Part shown: piece by piece, positions 37,189 through 46,562 of the stretch
Position numbering within the stretch: the stretch's first letter is position 1
Layout of the letters: every line of letters starts with the position of its first letter
Made by a program: the position numbers and the translations under genes
NCBI RefSeq assembly: GCF_007680845.1
Contig: NZ_VEIY01000001.1
Span: forward strand, 752,227-816,226
Source: Curtobacterium pusillum
GTDB lineage: Bacteria > Actinomycetota > Actinomycetes > Actinomycetales > Microbacteriaceae
Reading direction: 5' to 3'
Length of the DNA: 64,000 bases
The notes under the pieces: model-generated
What the model was told of the DNA's origin: nothing
What the model saw: only the letters and a program-made list of their open reading frames with translations
Databases searched by the model: none

Positions 37189-37800
37189 GACGACACCGTG
37201 CCGGAACCGGAAACCGACGACGCCGACCAGCGCCGACTCGGCGACCGGTTGCAGCGCCTGCGCACCGAGCGGAAGTGGAGCCTCACCGAGCTCGCCGAGG
37301 AGTCCGGCGTCTCCCGGGCCATGATCAACCGCGTCGAGCGCGGGGTGTCCAGCCCGACGGCGACGATCCTCGGACGGCTCTCGGGCGCGTTCGGACTCAC
37401 GATCTCGCAGCTCCTCGACGAGGCCCTCGACCACGAGGTGCCCCGCGGAACCGACCCCGACGACGCGCGCGGCGTCCAACGCGGCGCGACCGCCGACTCC
37501 TGGACCGATCCCGAGACCGGGTACCGGCGCCGTCCCGTCTCGAGCGCGTCCTTCCCCGCGGACGTCACCGAGGTGCGCCTCCCGGCCGGCCGCGAAGTGG
37601 CCTACCCGGCGTCCGCGTACGCGTTCCTGCGCCACTGCATCTGGGTCGTCGACGGCGTGCTCGAGGTCGTCGTCGGCGGCGAGCCGACGCGGCTCGGCGC
37701 GGGGGACCGCATCGAACTCGGCGAGCCCGCCGACGTCGTCTACCGGAACCCCGGTGACGAGCCCACGCGGTACGCCGTCATCGTGGTCCGGGGCCAGTAG
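37174..37800 (+). CDS. XRE-cupin transcriptional regulator
   Basis: A 208-residue regulator: an XRE helix-turn-helix at about 20-75 (RLGDRLQRLRTERKWSLTEL followed by SGVSRAMINRVERGVSSPTA) and a C-terminal cupin (LEVVVGGEPTRLGAGDRIEL). The cupin probably binds a small ligand. Its position divergent from and overlapping the acetyltransferase suggests that it controls that gene and itself. An upstream in-frame extension inside the acetyltransferase is ignored because the promoter element fits ATG 37174. Confidence 0.92.
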   Translation: MSQIVDDTVPEPETDDADQRRLGDRLQRLRTERKWSLTELAEESGVSRAMINRVERGVSSPTATILGRLSGAFGLTISQLLDEALDHEVPRGTDPDDARGVQRGATADSWTDPETGYRRRPVSSASFPADVTEVRLPAGREVAYPASAYAFLRHCIWVVDGVLEVVVGGEPTRLGAGDRIELGEPADVVYRNPGDEPTRYAVIVVRGQ

Positions 37801-37822
37801 CCGCAGGAATAGGATCGCTTCC

Positions 37823-38311
37823 ATGCGCATCCACCTCGGAACGGACCACGCCGGCCTCGAGTTCAACAAGACCCTGAACGCCCACCTCACCGAGGCGGGG
37901 CACGACGTGGTGGACCACGGTCCGACCGAGTACGACGCACTCGACGACTACCCCTCGTTCTGCATCAACGCCGCGCACGCCGTCGTCGAGGACCAGCGCG
38001 CGGGCGTCCAGGCACTCGGCGTCGTCTTCGGCGGATCCGGCAACGGCGAGCAGATCGCGGCGAACAAGGTCGAGGGCATCCGGGCAGCGCTCGTGTGGAA
38101 CGAGTCCACGGCGCTCCTCGCACGCCAGCACAACGACGCGAACGTCATCTCCATCGGTGCCCGTCAGCACACCGAGGACGAAGCCATCCGCTTCGTCGAC
38201 CTCTTCATCGCCGAGCCGTTCTCGGGCGAGGAACGGCACGCCCGCCGCATCGCGCAGCTCGCCGAGTACGAGACGACGGGCCGGATCGCCGGCAAGCAGA
38301 TCGACGAGTAG
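37823..38311 (+). CDS. rpiB: Ribose-5-phosphate isomerase B
   Basis: Interconverts ribulose-5-phosphate and ribose-5-phosphate in the pentose phosphate pathway. The 162-residue protein has MRIHLGTDHAGLEFN, the GGSGNGEQIAANKVEGIRAAL phosphate-binding region and HNDANVISIGARQ. Actinobacterial RpiB lacks the catalytic Cys of the E. coli enzyme and uses an acidic residue. TAGGAT at 37810-37815, seven bases before the ATG, suggests a leaderless mRNA. Confidence 0.96.
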   Translation: MRIHLGTDHAGLEFNKTLNAHLTEAGHDVVDHGPTEYDALDDYPSFCINAAHAVVEDQRAGVQALGVVFGGSGNGEQIAANKVEGIRAALVWNESTALLARQHNDANVISIGARQHTEDEAIRFVDLFIAEPFSGEERHARRIAQLAEYETTGRIAGKQIDE

Positions 38312-38347
38312 GCCCTCCCGTCAGCGGTACCGGGTAGAACGGTAGGC

Positions 38348-39277
38348 ATGCCCGAGGGTCACTCCGTCCACCGCATCGCCAACCAGTTCTCCCGGCACTT
38401 CGTCGGCAAACGCTGCGAGGTGTCGAGTCCGCAGGGTCGGTTCGCCGCCGGGGCGGCGCAGCTCGACGGCAAGAAGATGATCGCGGCGCGTGCCGTGGCG
38501 AAGCAGATGTTCCTCGAGTTCGAGGGCGACCTGTTCCTCCGTGTGCACCTGGGGCTCTACGGCGCGTGGGACTTCGCCGGCGACCTGTCGACCGCCACCG
38601 CACTGTCCACCGACGACGACGGCGAGGAGTCGCTGACCTCGATCGGCGCACCCCGACTCGCCCGGTACCGGATGGCGGAGCAGGAGAAGGTCGAGGACCC
38701 GATCGAGTCCTTCCCGCCGGACCCCGTCGGCCAGGTCCGCGTCCGGATCCTCACCGAGGACACCGTCGCCGACCTCCGCGGCCCGACCGCGTGCGTGGTG
38801 GAGACCCCGGCCGAGGTCCAGCAGGCGCTCGACAAGCTCGGCCCCGACCCGATGAACGACGACGGCCCCGAGGCCGAGAAGGCGTTCGTCGACAACGTCC
38901 GGAAGCGGAACGTGGCCATCGGGCAGCTGCTCATGGACCAGTCGGTGGTCGCCGGGATCGGCAACATCTACCGTGCCGAGCTGCTGTTCCGCCAGCGCAT
39001 CGACCCCTACAAGCCGGGGAAGAAGATCACCGTGAAGCAGGCGAAGGCGCTGTGGGCGGACTGGTCGAAGCTCCTGCACGACGGTGTCCGCGACGGCCTG
39101 ATGCTCACGATGGACGGCCTGTCCGACGCCGAACTCAAGAAGGCCAAGCGCTCACGGAAGGACCGGCACTGGGTCTACCACCGGCAGGGCGAACCGTGCC
39201 GGGTGTGCGGCACCGAGATCCGGATGGCCGACATGGCCGGACGCAAGCTCTACTGGTGCCCGAAGGACCAGAAGTAG
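38348..39277 (+). CDS. Fpg/Nei-family DNA glycosylase with incomplete zinc finger
   Basis: A base-excision glycosylase/AP lyase of 309 residues. It starts MPEGHSVHRIANQFSRHF, giving the Pro2/Glu3 catalytic N-terminus after Met removal. RVHLGLYGAWDF, the helix-two-turn-helix region QSVVAGIGNIYRAELLFR and the finger PCRVCGTEIRMADMAGRKLYWCPKD follow. The fourth zinc Cys, expected in CPxC, is replaced by Asp. Similar to actinobacterial Nei2-type enzymes acting on oxidised pyrimidines. TAGAAC seven bases before the ATG may be the -10 element of a leaderless transcript. Confidence 0.9.
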   Translation: MPEGHSVHRIANQFSRHFVGKRCEVSSPQGRFAAGAAQLDGKKMIAARAVAKQMFLEFEGDLFLRVHLGLYGAWDFAGDLSTATALSTDDDGEESLTSIGAPRLARYRMAEQEKVEDPIESFPPDPVGQVRVRILTEDTVADLRGPTACVVETPAEVQQALDKLGPDPMNDDGPEAEKAFVDNVRKRNVAIGQLLMDQSVVAGIGNIYRAELLFRQRIDPYKPGKKITVKQAKALWADWSKLLHDGVRDGLMLTMDGLSDAELKKAKRSRKDRHWVYHRQGEPCRVCGTEIRMADMAGRKLYWCPKDQK

Positions 39278-39284
39278 CGCACCC

Positions 39285-40775
39285 TCACACGTCGCGGTAC
39301 GTGAACCGACCGGCGATCGCGGTGGCCAGCACCCGCGTCTCCCGGAGCTGCGCTGCGTCGGCCGTGCCGAGCGGATCCGACTCCACCAGCACGAGGTCCG
39401 CGACGTCACCCACCGCCACCTGGACCCGGCCGTCCGTCGAACCGCGCCACGCCGTCAGTGCCGACAGCCGCTCCGCGGGGTGCCACGGCTCGCGGCCGTC
39501 CCGGTCGCGCCCGACGGCCGCCGCCATCGAGACCCACGGGTCGAGCGGCGCCACCGGAGCGTCCGACCCGAGGAGCAGCCGCGCTCCGGCACGCTCGAGC
39601 GACGCGAACGCGAAGGTCCGGTCGGTGCGGTCCGCCCAGTAGCGGTCGGCGATGTCGCGGTCGTCCATGGCGTGCTCCGGCTGCACCGACGCGGCCACAC
39701 CGAGCGCCGCGAAGCGACCGAAGTCCTCGTCCGCCAGCAGTTGGGCGTGCTCGATCGTGCCGCGGGATCCGACGGCTTCGAACACGTCGAGTGCGAGGGT
39801 GTTCGCGCGGTCCCCGATCGCGTGGATCGCCGGCACGAGTCCGGCGTCGACGGCTCGGCGGACCATCGGCACGACCTCGTCGAGCGGCCAGGTGAGCACG
39901 CCGTGACCGCCGAGCTCCCGGTAGGCCTCGGTCACCGCGGCCGTCCGGGTACCGAGCGACCCGTCGGTGATCACCTTGAACGGCCCCATCGTGACGAGGC
40001 CCCGCGTGCCGTCCAGCACGTCGCCCGTGCGGAGACCACGGTCGATGACGTCGTCGAGCTCCGCCGGGTACACGCCGGAGGACACGCGCAGCCCGTCGGT
40101 CCCCGCGTGGACGCGTCGTCGCCACCGGTCCAGGCCGAAGCGCATCTCGAGATCCACGATCCGCGTCACACCGCGGGCGCTCGCCGCCTCGACGGCGTCG
40201 GCGACGTAGCCGTCGAGCACGTCGTCGGGGACGGCGGAGAGCGCGCCCGTCACGTCGAACGCGTCCTGCTCGCGCAGGACCCCGTCCACACCCGTGACGA
40301 GCGGTCGGCCGACGATCGTCGAGAAGTGCGCGAGTGCGAGGGCGTTGCACCAGACCGCGTGCAGGTCGGCGCTGATCACGACGGCCGGGAGGCGCGGCGC
40401 GGCCTCGTCGAGCAGCGCACGTCGCGCAGGGCGGGGCCACATCCCGTCGCGGTAGCCGTGACCGACCAGGACGCGGTCCGCCACGCCCGTGCGACCCACC
40501 TCCGCCAGGAGGGCGGCGGTCGACTCCGCCGAGTCGCACCCGGACACGTCGACGCGGCGGCGGACGAGGGCCCACTGGTCGAAGTGCACGTGGTGGTCGA
40601 CCAGGCCTGGGCCGAGCCACGCACCGGCGGACTCGACGACGTCGGTGTCCGGGCCGGACGCGTCGAGCGCGCCGGCCGGCGCGATCTCGGTGACCCGGCC
40701 GTCGACGATGCGGACGTCGGCAGGGGCCCCGGAGGTGCCCACCCGCCGGACGGTGCGGAGCAGGACCTCCGTCAT
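39285..40775 (-). CDS. Amidohydrolase family 3 protein
   Basis: A 496-residue metal-dependent amidohydrolase. The HxH metal site is LVDHHVHFDQWALV, and later VPAIHAIGDRANTLAL, GTIEHAQLLADED and LLGSDAPVAPLDPW give the other ligands. The closest family members are predicted exo-acting N-acyl or imidazolonepropionase-like enzymes of unknown substrate. Its start overlaps the stop of the FMN-binding regulator gene (ATGA), so the two are coupled. Confidence 0.85.
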   Translation of the reverse strand: MTEVLLRTVRRVGTSGAPADVRIVDGRVTEIAPAGALDASGPDTDVVESAGAWLGPGLVDHHVHFDQWALVRRRVDVSGCDSAESTAALLAEVGRTGVADRVLVGHGYRDGMWPRPARRALLDEAAPRLPAVVISADLHAVWCNALALAHFSTIVGRPLVTGVDGVLREQDAFDVTGALSAVPDDVLDGYVADAVEAASARGVTRIVDLEMRFGLDRWRRRVHAGTDGLRVSSGVYPAELDDVIDRGLRTGDVLDGTRGLVTMGPFKVITDGSLGTRTAAVTEAYRELGGHGVLTWPLDEVVPMVRRAVDAGLVPAIHAIGDRANTLALDVFEAVGSRGTIEHAQLLADEDFGRFAALGVAASVQPEHAMDDRDIADRYWADRTDRTFAFASLERAGARLLLGSDAPVAPLDPWVSMAAAVGRDRDGREPWHPAERLSALTAWRGSTDGRVQVAVGDVADLVLVESDPLGTADAAQLRETRVLATAIAGRFTYRDV

Positions 40776-41398
40776 CGTCCCTCCAGGCCGTGTGTCCGTG
40801 CCATCTCGTCGGCGAGTGCTGGCGACGCGTACGGACCGTCCCCGCGGAGGCCCGCGATGATCCGTTCGACGACCTCGGGGGCCTTGTTCTGCGACAGCTT
40901 CGCCCGGGCGTCGAACCGGGTGACCCGGATGCGGATCCCCACGGTGCCCTTCGCCATCCGGCGGGCGGTCTCCTCGTCGACCTCGAGCGAGACCGGCTCC
41001 GGCATAACCCGTTCGAAGTGGTCGACGAGTTCGCCGAGCACGCGGAAGTTCTCGTCGTCGGACAGGATCTCGGGCGTGCCCCAGCAGTGCGCCGTGACGT
41101 GGTTCCAGGTCGGGACGAACTGCTCCGGCGGGTACCAGGCGGGGGAGACGTACCCGTGCGGGCCTTGGAACACGACGAGGACCTCGTGCCGACCGAGCTC
41201 GTGGGCGATCTCGTCCGGGCGTCCGACGTGCGAGACGAGGACGAGTTCGTCGTCGCTGCTGTGCTCGAGCAGGAACGGGTAGTGCGATGCGACGAGTCCG
41301 GCGTCGGTGTGCGACACGATCGTGGCCCACGGGTTCGCGTCGATGAGCCTGCGCACCTCGTCGACGTCGGTCATGAGGAAGTGCGGTGTGTGTCGCAT
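40772..41398 (-). CDS. FMN-binding negative transcriptional regulator (PaiB-like)
   Basis: A 208-residue split-barrel protein of the PaiB family. It opens MRHTPHFLMTDVDEVRRLI and contains SHYPFLLEH, LVSHVGRPDEIA, VVFQGPHGYVSPAWY and VPTWNHVTAHCWGTP, all family motifs, followed by ERIIAGLRGDGPY. FMN binding is known for this fold, but the regulatory role is not established for this branch. Coupled to the amidohydrolase, and divergent from the serine hydrolase. Confidence 0.92.
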   Translation of the reverse strand: MRHTPHFLMTDVDEVRRLIDANPWATIVSHTDAGLVASHYPFLLEHSSDDELVLVSHVGRPDEIAHELGRHEVLVVFQGPHGYVSPAWYPPEQFVPTWNHVTAHCWGTPEILSDDENFRVLGELVDHFERVMPEPVSLEVDEETARRMAKGTVGIRIRVTRFDARAKLSQNKAPEVVERIIAGLRGDGPYASPALADEMARTHGLEGR

Positions 41399-41431
41399 GC
41401 CGCCAGCGTGGCACATGGGAGCCTGATCGTC

Positions 41432-42835
41432 ATGACGAAGCGCGCCGCCTACGAGACCGTCCTGCCCTACGTCCGCGAATGGGTGTCGTACAAGGTGTGG
41501 CAGCTCCGGGTGCCGGGCGTGCAGGTCGCGATCGGGTACGGGGGCGAGGTCCTCTTCGACGAGGCGTGGGGGTACGCGGACGTCGAGGCCGGCCGCCGCC
41601 TCACCACGACGGACCTGTTCCGGATCGCTTCGCACTCGAAGACGTTCACCGCGACCGCGCTCCTGCAGCTCGCCGAGCGGGGATCGCTCCGCCTCGACGA
41701 CACCGTCGGCACGTACGTCCCCGCGCTCGTCGACGGTGGGTCGCCCCTCGCCGACGCGACCCTGCGGGAGCTCATGGAGATGGGCGCCGGGGTGATCCGG
41801 GACGGCCACGACGGGGACCACTGGTCGCTGCTCCGCCCGTTCCCGGACGAGCAGGAGCTGCTCGCGCTCGTCCTCGACCGCGGCCAGAAGGTGCCCGCCG
41901 GGTCGTCCTTCAACTACTCGAACCTCGGCTACGCCCTGCTCGGGCTCGTCATCGCCGCCGTCTCCGGACGGTCCTACAACGACTTCGTCCGCGAGTCGAT
42001 CACCGAACCGCTCGGCCTCCACGGCACCGGCCCGGACTGGGACCCCGCGCGTGCAGACGAGTTCGTGGTCGGCTACACGGGCTTCCACGCCGACCGCGTC
42101 CGACACCGCATCGACCACGTCGACACCCGTGCGCTCGCCGCCGCGACCGGGTTCCACGGCACCGCGTCCGACCTGGTGCGGTACTTCTCCCAGCACGTCA
42201 TCGGGCAGGGCACGTTGCTCGACGACCACTCGAAGCGGCTCGCACAGCGCCGGGCGTGGAGCGCCACCGACGACGTGGCCGGCCGCGGGTACGGCGCCGG
42301 GTTCATCGTCGACCGGATCGGCGGGCGCGAGGTCCGTGGCCACTCCGGCGGCTTCCCCGGGCACATCACGCAGTCGCTGTTCGACCCGCAGTCCGGGCTC
42401 GTGGTCTCGGTGCTGACCAGTGCGGCCGGCGGCCCGGCGACGCTCATCGCGACCGCCATCGTGAACCTGCTCGATGCCGCCGCCGCCGCCGACGCCCCCG
42501 GGACGCCCGTGCCGGACGACGTCGACACCAGCACGTTCACCGGTCGGTTCGCGAACCCGTGGGGCGTCAGCGACATCGCCCGGATCGGTGACCGGCTCGT
42601 CGAGGTCGACCCGTCGGCGCCCGCTCCGCTCGAGACGCCGACCCGGCTCGAGGTGGTCGACGCCGACACGCTCCGGATGACCCACGGCAACCGGTTCGGG
42701 TCGATCGACGAGGACGTCACCTACGCGCGCGACGCCGACGGCACCGTGCGGTCGATCCGGGGCGGTGGAGGCATGACCTCGGAGCCCTGGGCGATCCCCG
42801 CGGAGACGCCGGAGGTCGCTGCGGGGCTCGTCTGA
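41432..42835 (+). CDS. Serine hydrolase, class C beta-lactamase-like
   Basis: A 467-residue penicillin-binding-protein-related hydrolase. The catalytic SxxK is SHSK at about 67-70, the YxN motif is YSN in FNYSNLGYAL, and the third element is HSGG in RGHSGGFPGH. No signal peptide is seen, so it is probably cytoplasmic and unlikely to be a periplasmic beta-lactamase; D-aminopeptidase or esterase activity is more likely. The last 120 residues form a separate beta domain (TGRFANPWGVSDIARIGDRL). Confidence 0.88.
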   Translation: MTKRAAYETVLPYVREWVSYKVWQLRVPGVQVAIGYGGEVLFDEAWGYADVEAGRRLTTTDLFRIASHSKTFTATALLQLAERGSLRLDDTVGTYVPALVDGGSPLADATLRELMEMGAGVIRDGHDGDHWSLLRPFPDEQELLALVLDRGQKVPAGSSFNYSNLGYALLGLVIAAVSGRSYNDFVRESITEPLGLHGTGPDWDPARADEFVVGYTGFHADRVRHRIDHVDTRALAAATGFHGTASDLVRYFSQHVIGQGTLLDDHSKRLAQRRAWSATDDVAGRGYGAGFIVDRIGGREVRGHSGGFPGHITQSLFDPQSGLVVSVLTSAAGGPATLIATAIVNLLDAAAAADAPGTPVPDDVDTSTFTGRFANPWGVSDIARIGDRLVEVDPSAPAPLETPTRLEVVDADTLRMTHGNRFGSIDEDVTYARDADGTVRSIRGGGGMTSEPWAIPAETPEVAAGLV

Positions 42836-42884
42836 CGGGCGCGGCGGTCAGTCGTCCGCGGGCGCTCTGGCGCTGGTGCGCTGG

Positions 42885-43328
42885 TCAGCGCACCTCGGCG
42901 GAGGCCCAGAGCGCGCCGGCGCCCGCGCCCACCGTCCGGAGCAGGGGGACGGCGACGAGGACCGCGGCGGCGAGGTAGGCGACCGCCATCACGAGCGTGG
43001 GGATCGAGTACACGACGCCGATCGCCCCCTGCGAGAGCGCGGGCGGGACCACGGTCTGTGCCAGCAGGTCGGTGACGAACCAGAGCGCGGCGGCGAGGAT
43101 CACGACCCACGCGAGCACCCGTTGCGGGCCACGGACCGACCGCACCGTGAGCACCCCGAACGCCACGAGCGCACCCTGCGCGACGACGTACAGCGCGGAG
43201 CCGACCGGCCCGGGGATGCCCCAGGCGAGTGCGAAGGCGAGCGCGGACACGGCGAAGGCCAGGGCCCGGCGGTCCCGCACGCGGAGGGCGACCACCAACA
43301 CCAGGGCCGCGGCGATCCCGGCGACCAC
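42885..43328 (-). CDS. Small integral membrane protein
   Basis: A 147-residue protein with four to five hydrophobic helices, beginning with VVAGIAAALVLVVALRVR at GTG 43328. Short charged loops (RDRRAL, RSVRGPQR) orient it with the inside-positive rule. No family motif was recognised. It is convergent with the serine hydrolase and divergent from the sensor kinase across 97 bases. Confidence 0.6.
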   Translation of the reverse strand: MVAGIAAALVLVVALRVRDRRALAFAVSALAFALAWGIPGPVGSALYVVAQGALVAFGVLTVRSVRGPQRVLAWVVILAAALWFVTDLLAQTVVPPALSQGAIGVVYSIPTLVMAVAYLAAAVLVAVPLLRTVGAGAGALWASAEVR

Positions 43329-43425
43329 GGTCGCTCACCGTACGCCGGACCGGGGGATAACCCCACCCCGGGTCCGGGAGGGGGCAGGATGGGGGAACGA
43401 GCCCGCGGTCGCGAGGCTTGGTGTC

Positions 43426-44901
43426 ATGACCGACACCGCCCGCCTCGACCAGGCCGAGACCGTCCCGCTGCACGACTCCGTCCCACCAGGAGCCACCGAA
43501 CCGATGCCCGCCCAGCAGCCGAACCAGACCCCGCCGACGTGGTCAGCGACCCCGCCGCCGACGGCCAGCGGGTCCGGTTCGGGCTCGGGTGTCACCGCCG
43601 GCGCGTTCTACCGCGAGGCCTGGAAGCGCCTGCCCCGGGACTTCGGCTACATGGCGCTCACGGCGGTGCTCCTCTGCACGCTGTACGTCGCGTTCCCCGC
43701 GGCGATCTTCGGCGGCGGCTTCCGGGACCTCTTCAACCCGTTCGTCCTGCTGATGTTCTTCATCGCCCTGTTCGTCGCACGGTGGCTCGGCCAGTTCGAG
43801 AAGCTCCGCATCGGCTGGGCCGACCGTCGGCCGATCCGCCCGGTGGACTGGACGCCGCGGTGGCAGCAGAACTGGTGGACCTGCACCGGGTCCGCGGTCG
43901 CGAACCCGCACTACTGGCTCTACCTGCTGCACGCGGCGGTCGTGTACCCGCTCGCGGCGCTGTTCACCGTGGGTGCCGGTGCCGTGCTCCTCGCCGGCTT
44001 CCTCTGGCCGATCGGCCTCGCCGGCGTCGTGTTCGTGAACGGCATGAGCGCGCAGTACTTCGGCTGGGACATGGCCTCGGTCGTCGGGTACGGGTTCCTC
44101 GGGCTGCTGTCGATGGCGGCCTCGGTCGTGCTCTTCCCGCTCTGGGCGCGCGGCTCCGTCATCGCCCACTACTGGATCGACCTCGGCCTGCTCGGCGGCT
44201 TCCGCGCGGAGCAGCTCGAGCAGCGCGTCGCCGGACTCCAGGCCTCCCGCGCCGGCGCCGTGACCGCCGAAGGGCAGGCCCTCCGCCAGATCGAGCGCGA
44301 CCTGCACGACGGCCCGCAGCAGCGCCTCGTCCGGCTCCGGATGGACCTCTCGGCCGCCGAGCGCGCGTTCGACAAGGACCCGGAGAAGGCCAAGCAGCTC
44401 ATCGGCGAGGCGTCGGAGCACGCCAAGGACGCCCTCGACGAGCTGCGCGCACTGTCGCGGGGCTTCGCTCCGCCGATCCTGCTCGACCGCGGGCTCGTCG
44501 CCGCGCTCGAGGCCCTCGTCGCCCGGACGCCGATCCCGGTGGGGCTCGACGTCCGCCTGCCCGACGGGCTGGAGCTTGCGACCGAGATCCAGCGCAACGT
44601 GTACTTCACCGTGAGCGAGCTCCTCACGAACACGACGAAGCACGCCGGCGCCTCGACCGCCGGGGTGTACCTCGGGCTCGTGGTCGACGCCTCCGGTCTC
44701 TGGTACCTCACGGTCAGCGTCACCGACGACGGTCGCGGCGGCGCCCGTCCGCAGGAGGGCCACGGCATCGAGGGACTGATGGGCCGGATGCGTGCCCTCG
44801 ACGGCGAGCTCACGGTGTCGAGCCCCGAGGGCGGTCCGACCGAGGCCACCGCGCGCATCCCGCTCGGCGCCCTGAACGGCGTCCCGGTGGCGCGGGCATG
44901 A
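43426..44901 (+). CDS. Membrane sensor histidine kinase (NarL-type, HisKA_3)
   Basis: A 491-residue kinase. After a disordered Pro/Thr/Ser N-terminus come about four to five helices (YMALTAVLLCTLYVAFPAAI, FVLLMFFIALFVARWL, and more to near 260). The dimerisation part has ERDLHDGPQQRLVRLRMDL with the phospho-His at about 294, and the ATPase part VTDDGRGGARPQEGHGIEGL. The N-terminal membrane domain resembles the bacterial DUF1707/putative sensor class. Its partner, the LuxR-type regulator, follows after 50 bases. Confidence 0.93.
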   Translation: MTDTARLDQAETVPLHDSVPPGATEPMPAQQPNQTPPTWSATPPPTASGSGSGSGVTAGAFYREAWKRLPRDFGYMALTAVLLCTLYVAFPAAIFGGGFRDLFNPFVLLMFFIALFVARWLGQFEKLRIGWADRRPIRPVDWTPRWQQNWWTCTGSAVANPHYWLYLLHAAVVYPLAALFTVGAGAVLLAGFLWPIGLAGVVFVNGMSAQYFGWDMASVVGYGFLGLLSMAASVVLFPLWARGSVIAHYWIDLGLLGGFRAEQLEQRVAGLQASRAGAVTAEGQALRQIERDLHDGPQQRLVRLRMDLSAAERAFDKDPEKAKQLIGEASEHAKDALDELRALSRGFAPPILLDRGLVAALEALVARTPIPVGLDVRLPDGLELATEIQRNVYFTVSELLTNTTKHAGASTAGVYLGLVVDASGLWYLTVSVTDDGRGGARPQEGHGIEGLMGRMRALDGELTVSSPEGGPTEATARIPLGALNGVPVARA

Positions 44902-44951
44902 CGCGCGCCTGAGCCGCCGGGAGCGCCACCGCTCCCGCTAGGCTGGTCGGC

Positions 44952-45614
44952 ATGAGCGACGGCCCGGATGCAGCACGCATCCGGGCCGTCGTCGTCGACG
45001 ACGCGGTGCTGCTGCGCGAAGGGCTCGCGAGGGTCCTCGACGAAGCCGGCATCGACGTCGTGGGGCAGTACGCCGACGCCGACTCGTTCCTCGCCACGCT
45101 GCCCGAGCACGCACCCGACGTCGTCGTGATGGACGTCCGGATGCCTCCGAGCTTCACGGACGAAGGCGTCCGCGCCGCAGTCACCACCCGCCGTCTGGCT
45201 CCGCGGACCGGGGTCCTCCTGCTCTCGCAGTACGTCGAGGCCACCTACGCGGAGGACGTCCTCGCCGCCGGCGCGACGGGCATCGGCTACCTGCTCAAGG
45301 ACCGCGTCACCCGGCTCGAGGAGATCGACGACGCCGTCCGCCGCATCGCAGCCGGCGGCACCGTGCTCGACCCCGAGGTCGTCACGCAGCTCATGAGCCG
45401 CCGCCGCAACCCGCTCGAAGCGCTCACACCCCGGGAACGCGAGGTCCTCGGGCTGATGGCGGAGGGCCGCACGAACAACGCGATCGCGCGCGCCCTCGTG
45501 ATCGGCACCGGCGCGGTCGAGAAGCACGTGTCGAGCATCTTCGGCAAGCTCGCGCTCGAGGACACCGGCGAGGACCACCGCCGCGTCCTCGCCGTCCTCG
45601 CGTACCTCGGATGA
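44952..45614 (+). CDS. LuxR-type response regulator
   Basis: A 220-residue regulator: receiver domain with AVVVDDAVLLREGLARVL, phospho-acceptor Asp61 in VVVMDVRMP and LLLSQYVEA, then a helix-turn-helix LTPREREVLGLMAEGRTNNA with LVIGTGAVEKHVSSIFGKL. It pairs with the upstream HisKA_3 kinase. TAGGCT at 44939-44944, seven bases before the ATG, predicts an extra leaderless start for the regulator alone. Target genes are unknown; the transporter that follows is a candidate. Confidence 0.94.
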   Translation: MSDGPDAARIRAVVVDDAVLLREGLARVLDEAGIDVVGQYADADSFLATLPEHAPDVVVMDVRMPPSFTDEGVRAAVTTRRLAPRTGVLLLSQYVEATYAEDVLAAGATGIGYLLKDRVTRLEEIDDAVRRIAAGGTVLDPEVVTQLMSRRRNPLEALTPREREVLGLMAEGRTNNAIARALVIGTGAVEKHVSSIFGKLALEDTGEDHRRVLAVLAYLG

Positions 45615-45627
45615 ACCGAGCCCTGGG

Positions 45628-46491
45628 ATGAACCGCATCCCGGCACCGGTCCTCGCGCTCGCCGCGATGGTGTCCGTCCAGCTCGGCGCCGCGGTCGCGA
45701 AGACCCGCTTCGACGACGTCGGCCCCGTCGGCGCCGCGACGCTCCGGCTCGTCATCGGCGCCGTCGTCCTCGCGCTCGTCGTCCGCCCGCGCGTCCGGCA
45801 CTGGACGCGGGCGCAGTGGCTCGGCGCGGTCGGGCTCGGCCTGGCGCTCGGCGGGATGAACGTCTTCATCTACATCGCCTTCGCGAGCATCCCGATCGGG
45901 GTGGCCGTCACCATCGAGTTCCTCGGCCCGCTCGCCCTCTCGCTCGTGCACACCCGCCGGTGGCGGGACGTCACCTGGGCCGTGCTCGCCCTCGCCGGGG
46001 TGGTGCTCCTCGGGGTCGGTCCGACGGCGGTCACGGCTGTCTCCGGGGTCGTGTTCGCCGTCCTGGCCGCCGCGTGCTGGGCGGGCTACATCGTCATGAA
46101 CCGGCACGTAGGCGCGGCGATCCCGGGGGTGGACGGCCTCGCGGTGTCGATGCTGGTCGCGATGCTCGTGTCGCTGCCGTCCGGGCTCGGGCCGGCCGTG
46201 GACGGAGTGGTGCGCGAACCGGTACTCCTCGTCGTGTTCGGCGCCGTCGCCGTGCTCTCGAGCGTCCTGCCGTACGCGCTCGAGATGCTCGCGCTCCGGC
46301 GGATGCCGACCCGGGTCTTCGGGGTGCTGCAGAGCCTCGGTCCGGCGATCGCGGCGCTCGCGGGCCTGGCGATCCTGCACGAGGGGCTGGCGCCGCTCGA
46401 GGTCGTCGCCCTCGTGTGCGTCACCGCCGCGAGCGTCGGCGTGACGATGTCCGCCCGCCGGGCGCGTGCCGGCGCGGATCCCGTTGCGTGA
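45628..46491 (+). CDS. EamA/RhtA-type transporter
   Basis: A 287-residue inner membrane exporter of the drug/metabolite superfamily with two EamA repeats and about ten helices. GPVGAATLRLVIGAVVLALV and ALAGVVLLGVG are in the first repeat; AACWAGYIVMNRHVGAAIP and ALGGLAILHE-like text (LAGLAILHEGLAPLE) in the second match RhtA, an exporter of threonine/homoserine. It begins 13 bases after the response regulator and may share its transcript. Confidence 0.88.
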   Translation: MNRIPAPVLALAAMVSVQLGAAVAKTRFDDVGPVGAATLRLVIGAVVLALVVRPRVRHWTRAQWLGAVGLGLALGGMNVFIYIAFASIPIGVAVTIEFLGPLALSLVHTRRWRDVTWAVLALAGVVLLGVGPTAVTAVSGVVFAVLAAACWAGYIVMNRHVGAAIPGVDGLAVSMLVAMLVSLPSGLGPAVDGVVREPVLLVVFGAVAVLSSVLPYALEMLALRRMPTRVFGVLQSLGPAIAALAGLAILHEGLAPLEVVALVCVTAASVGVTMSARRARAGADPVA

Positions 46492-46518
46492 CGACGGGAC
46501 GTCACAGGCGGAAGAAGT

Positions 46519-46549
46519 GAGGCGCGGATCACCACGTGACCCGCGCCTC
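46519..46549 (+). terminator. Hairpin of the GGAGGCGCGG family
   Basis: Arms 46519-46532 and 46536-46549 pair with a single mismatch around CAC. It follows the transporter stop by 27 bases and precedes the convergent small gene. Confidence 0.7.
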
Positions 46550-46562
46550 CTGGAAGACCCGC

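Noticed and set aside
41432..42835. Antibiotic-resistance beta-lactamase
   Set aside because: The protein has SxxK, YxN and HSGG but no signal peptide and an extra C-terminal beta domain, which fits general class C-like serine hydrolases better.
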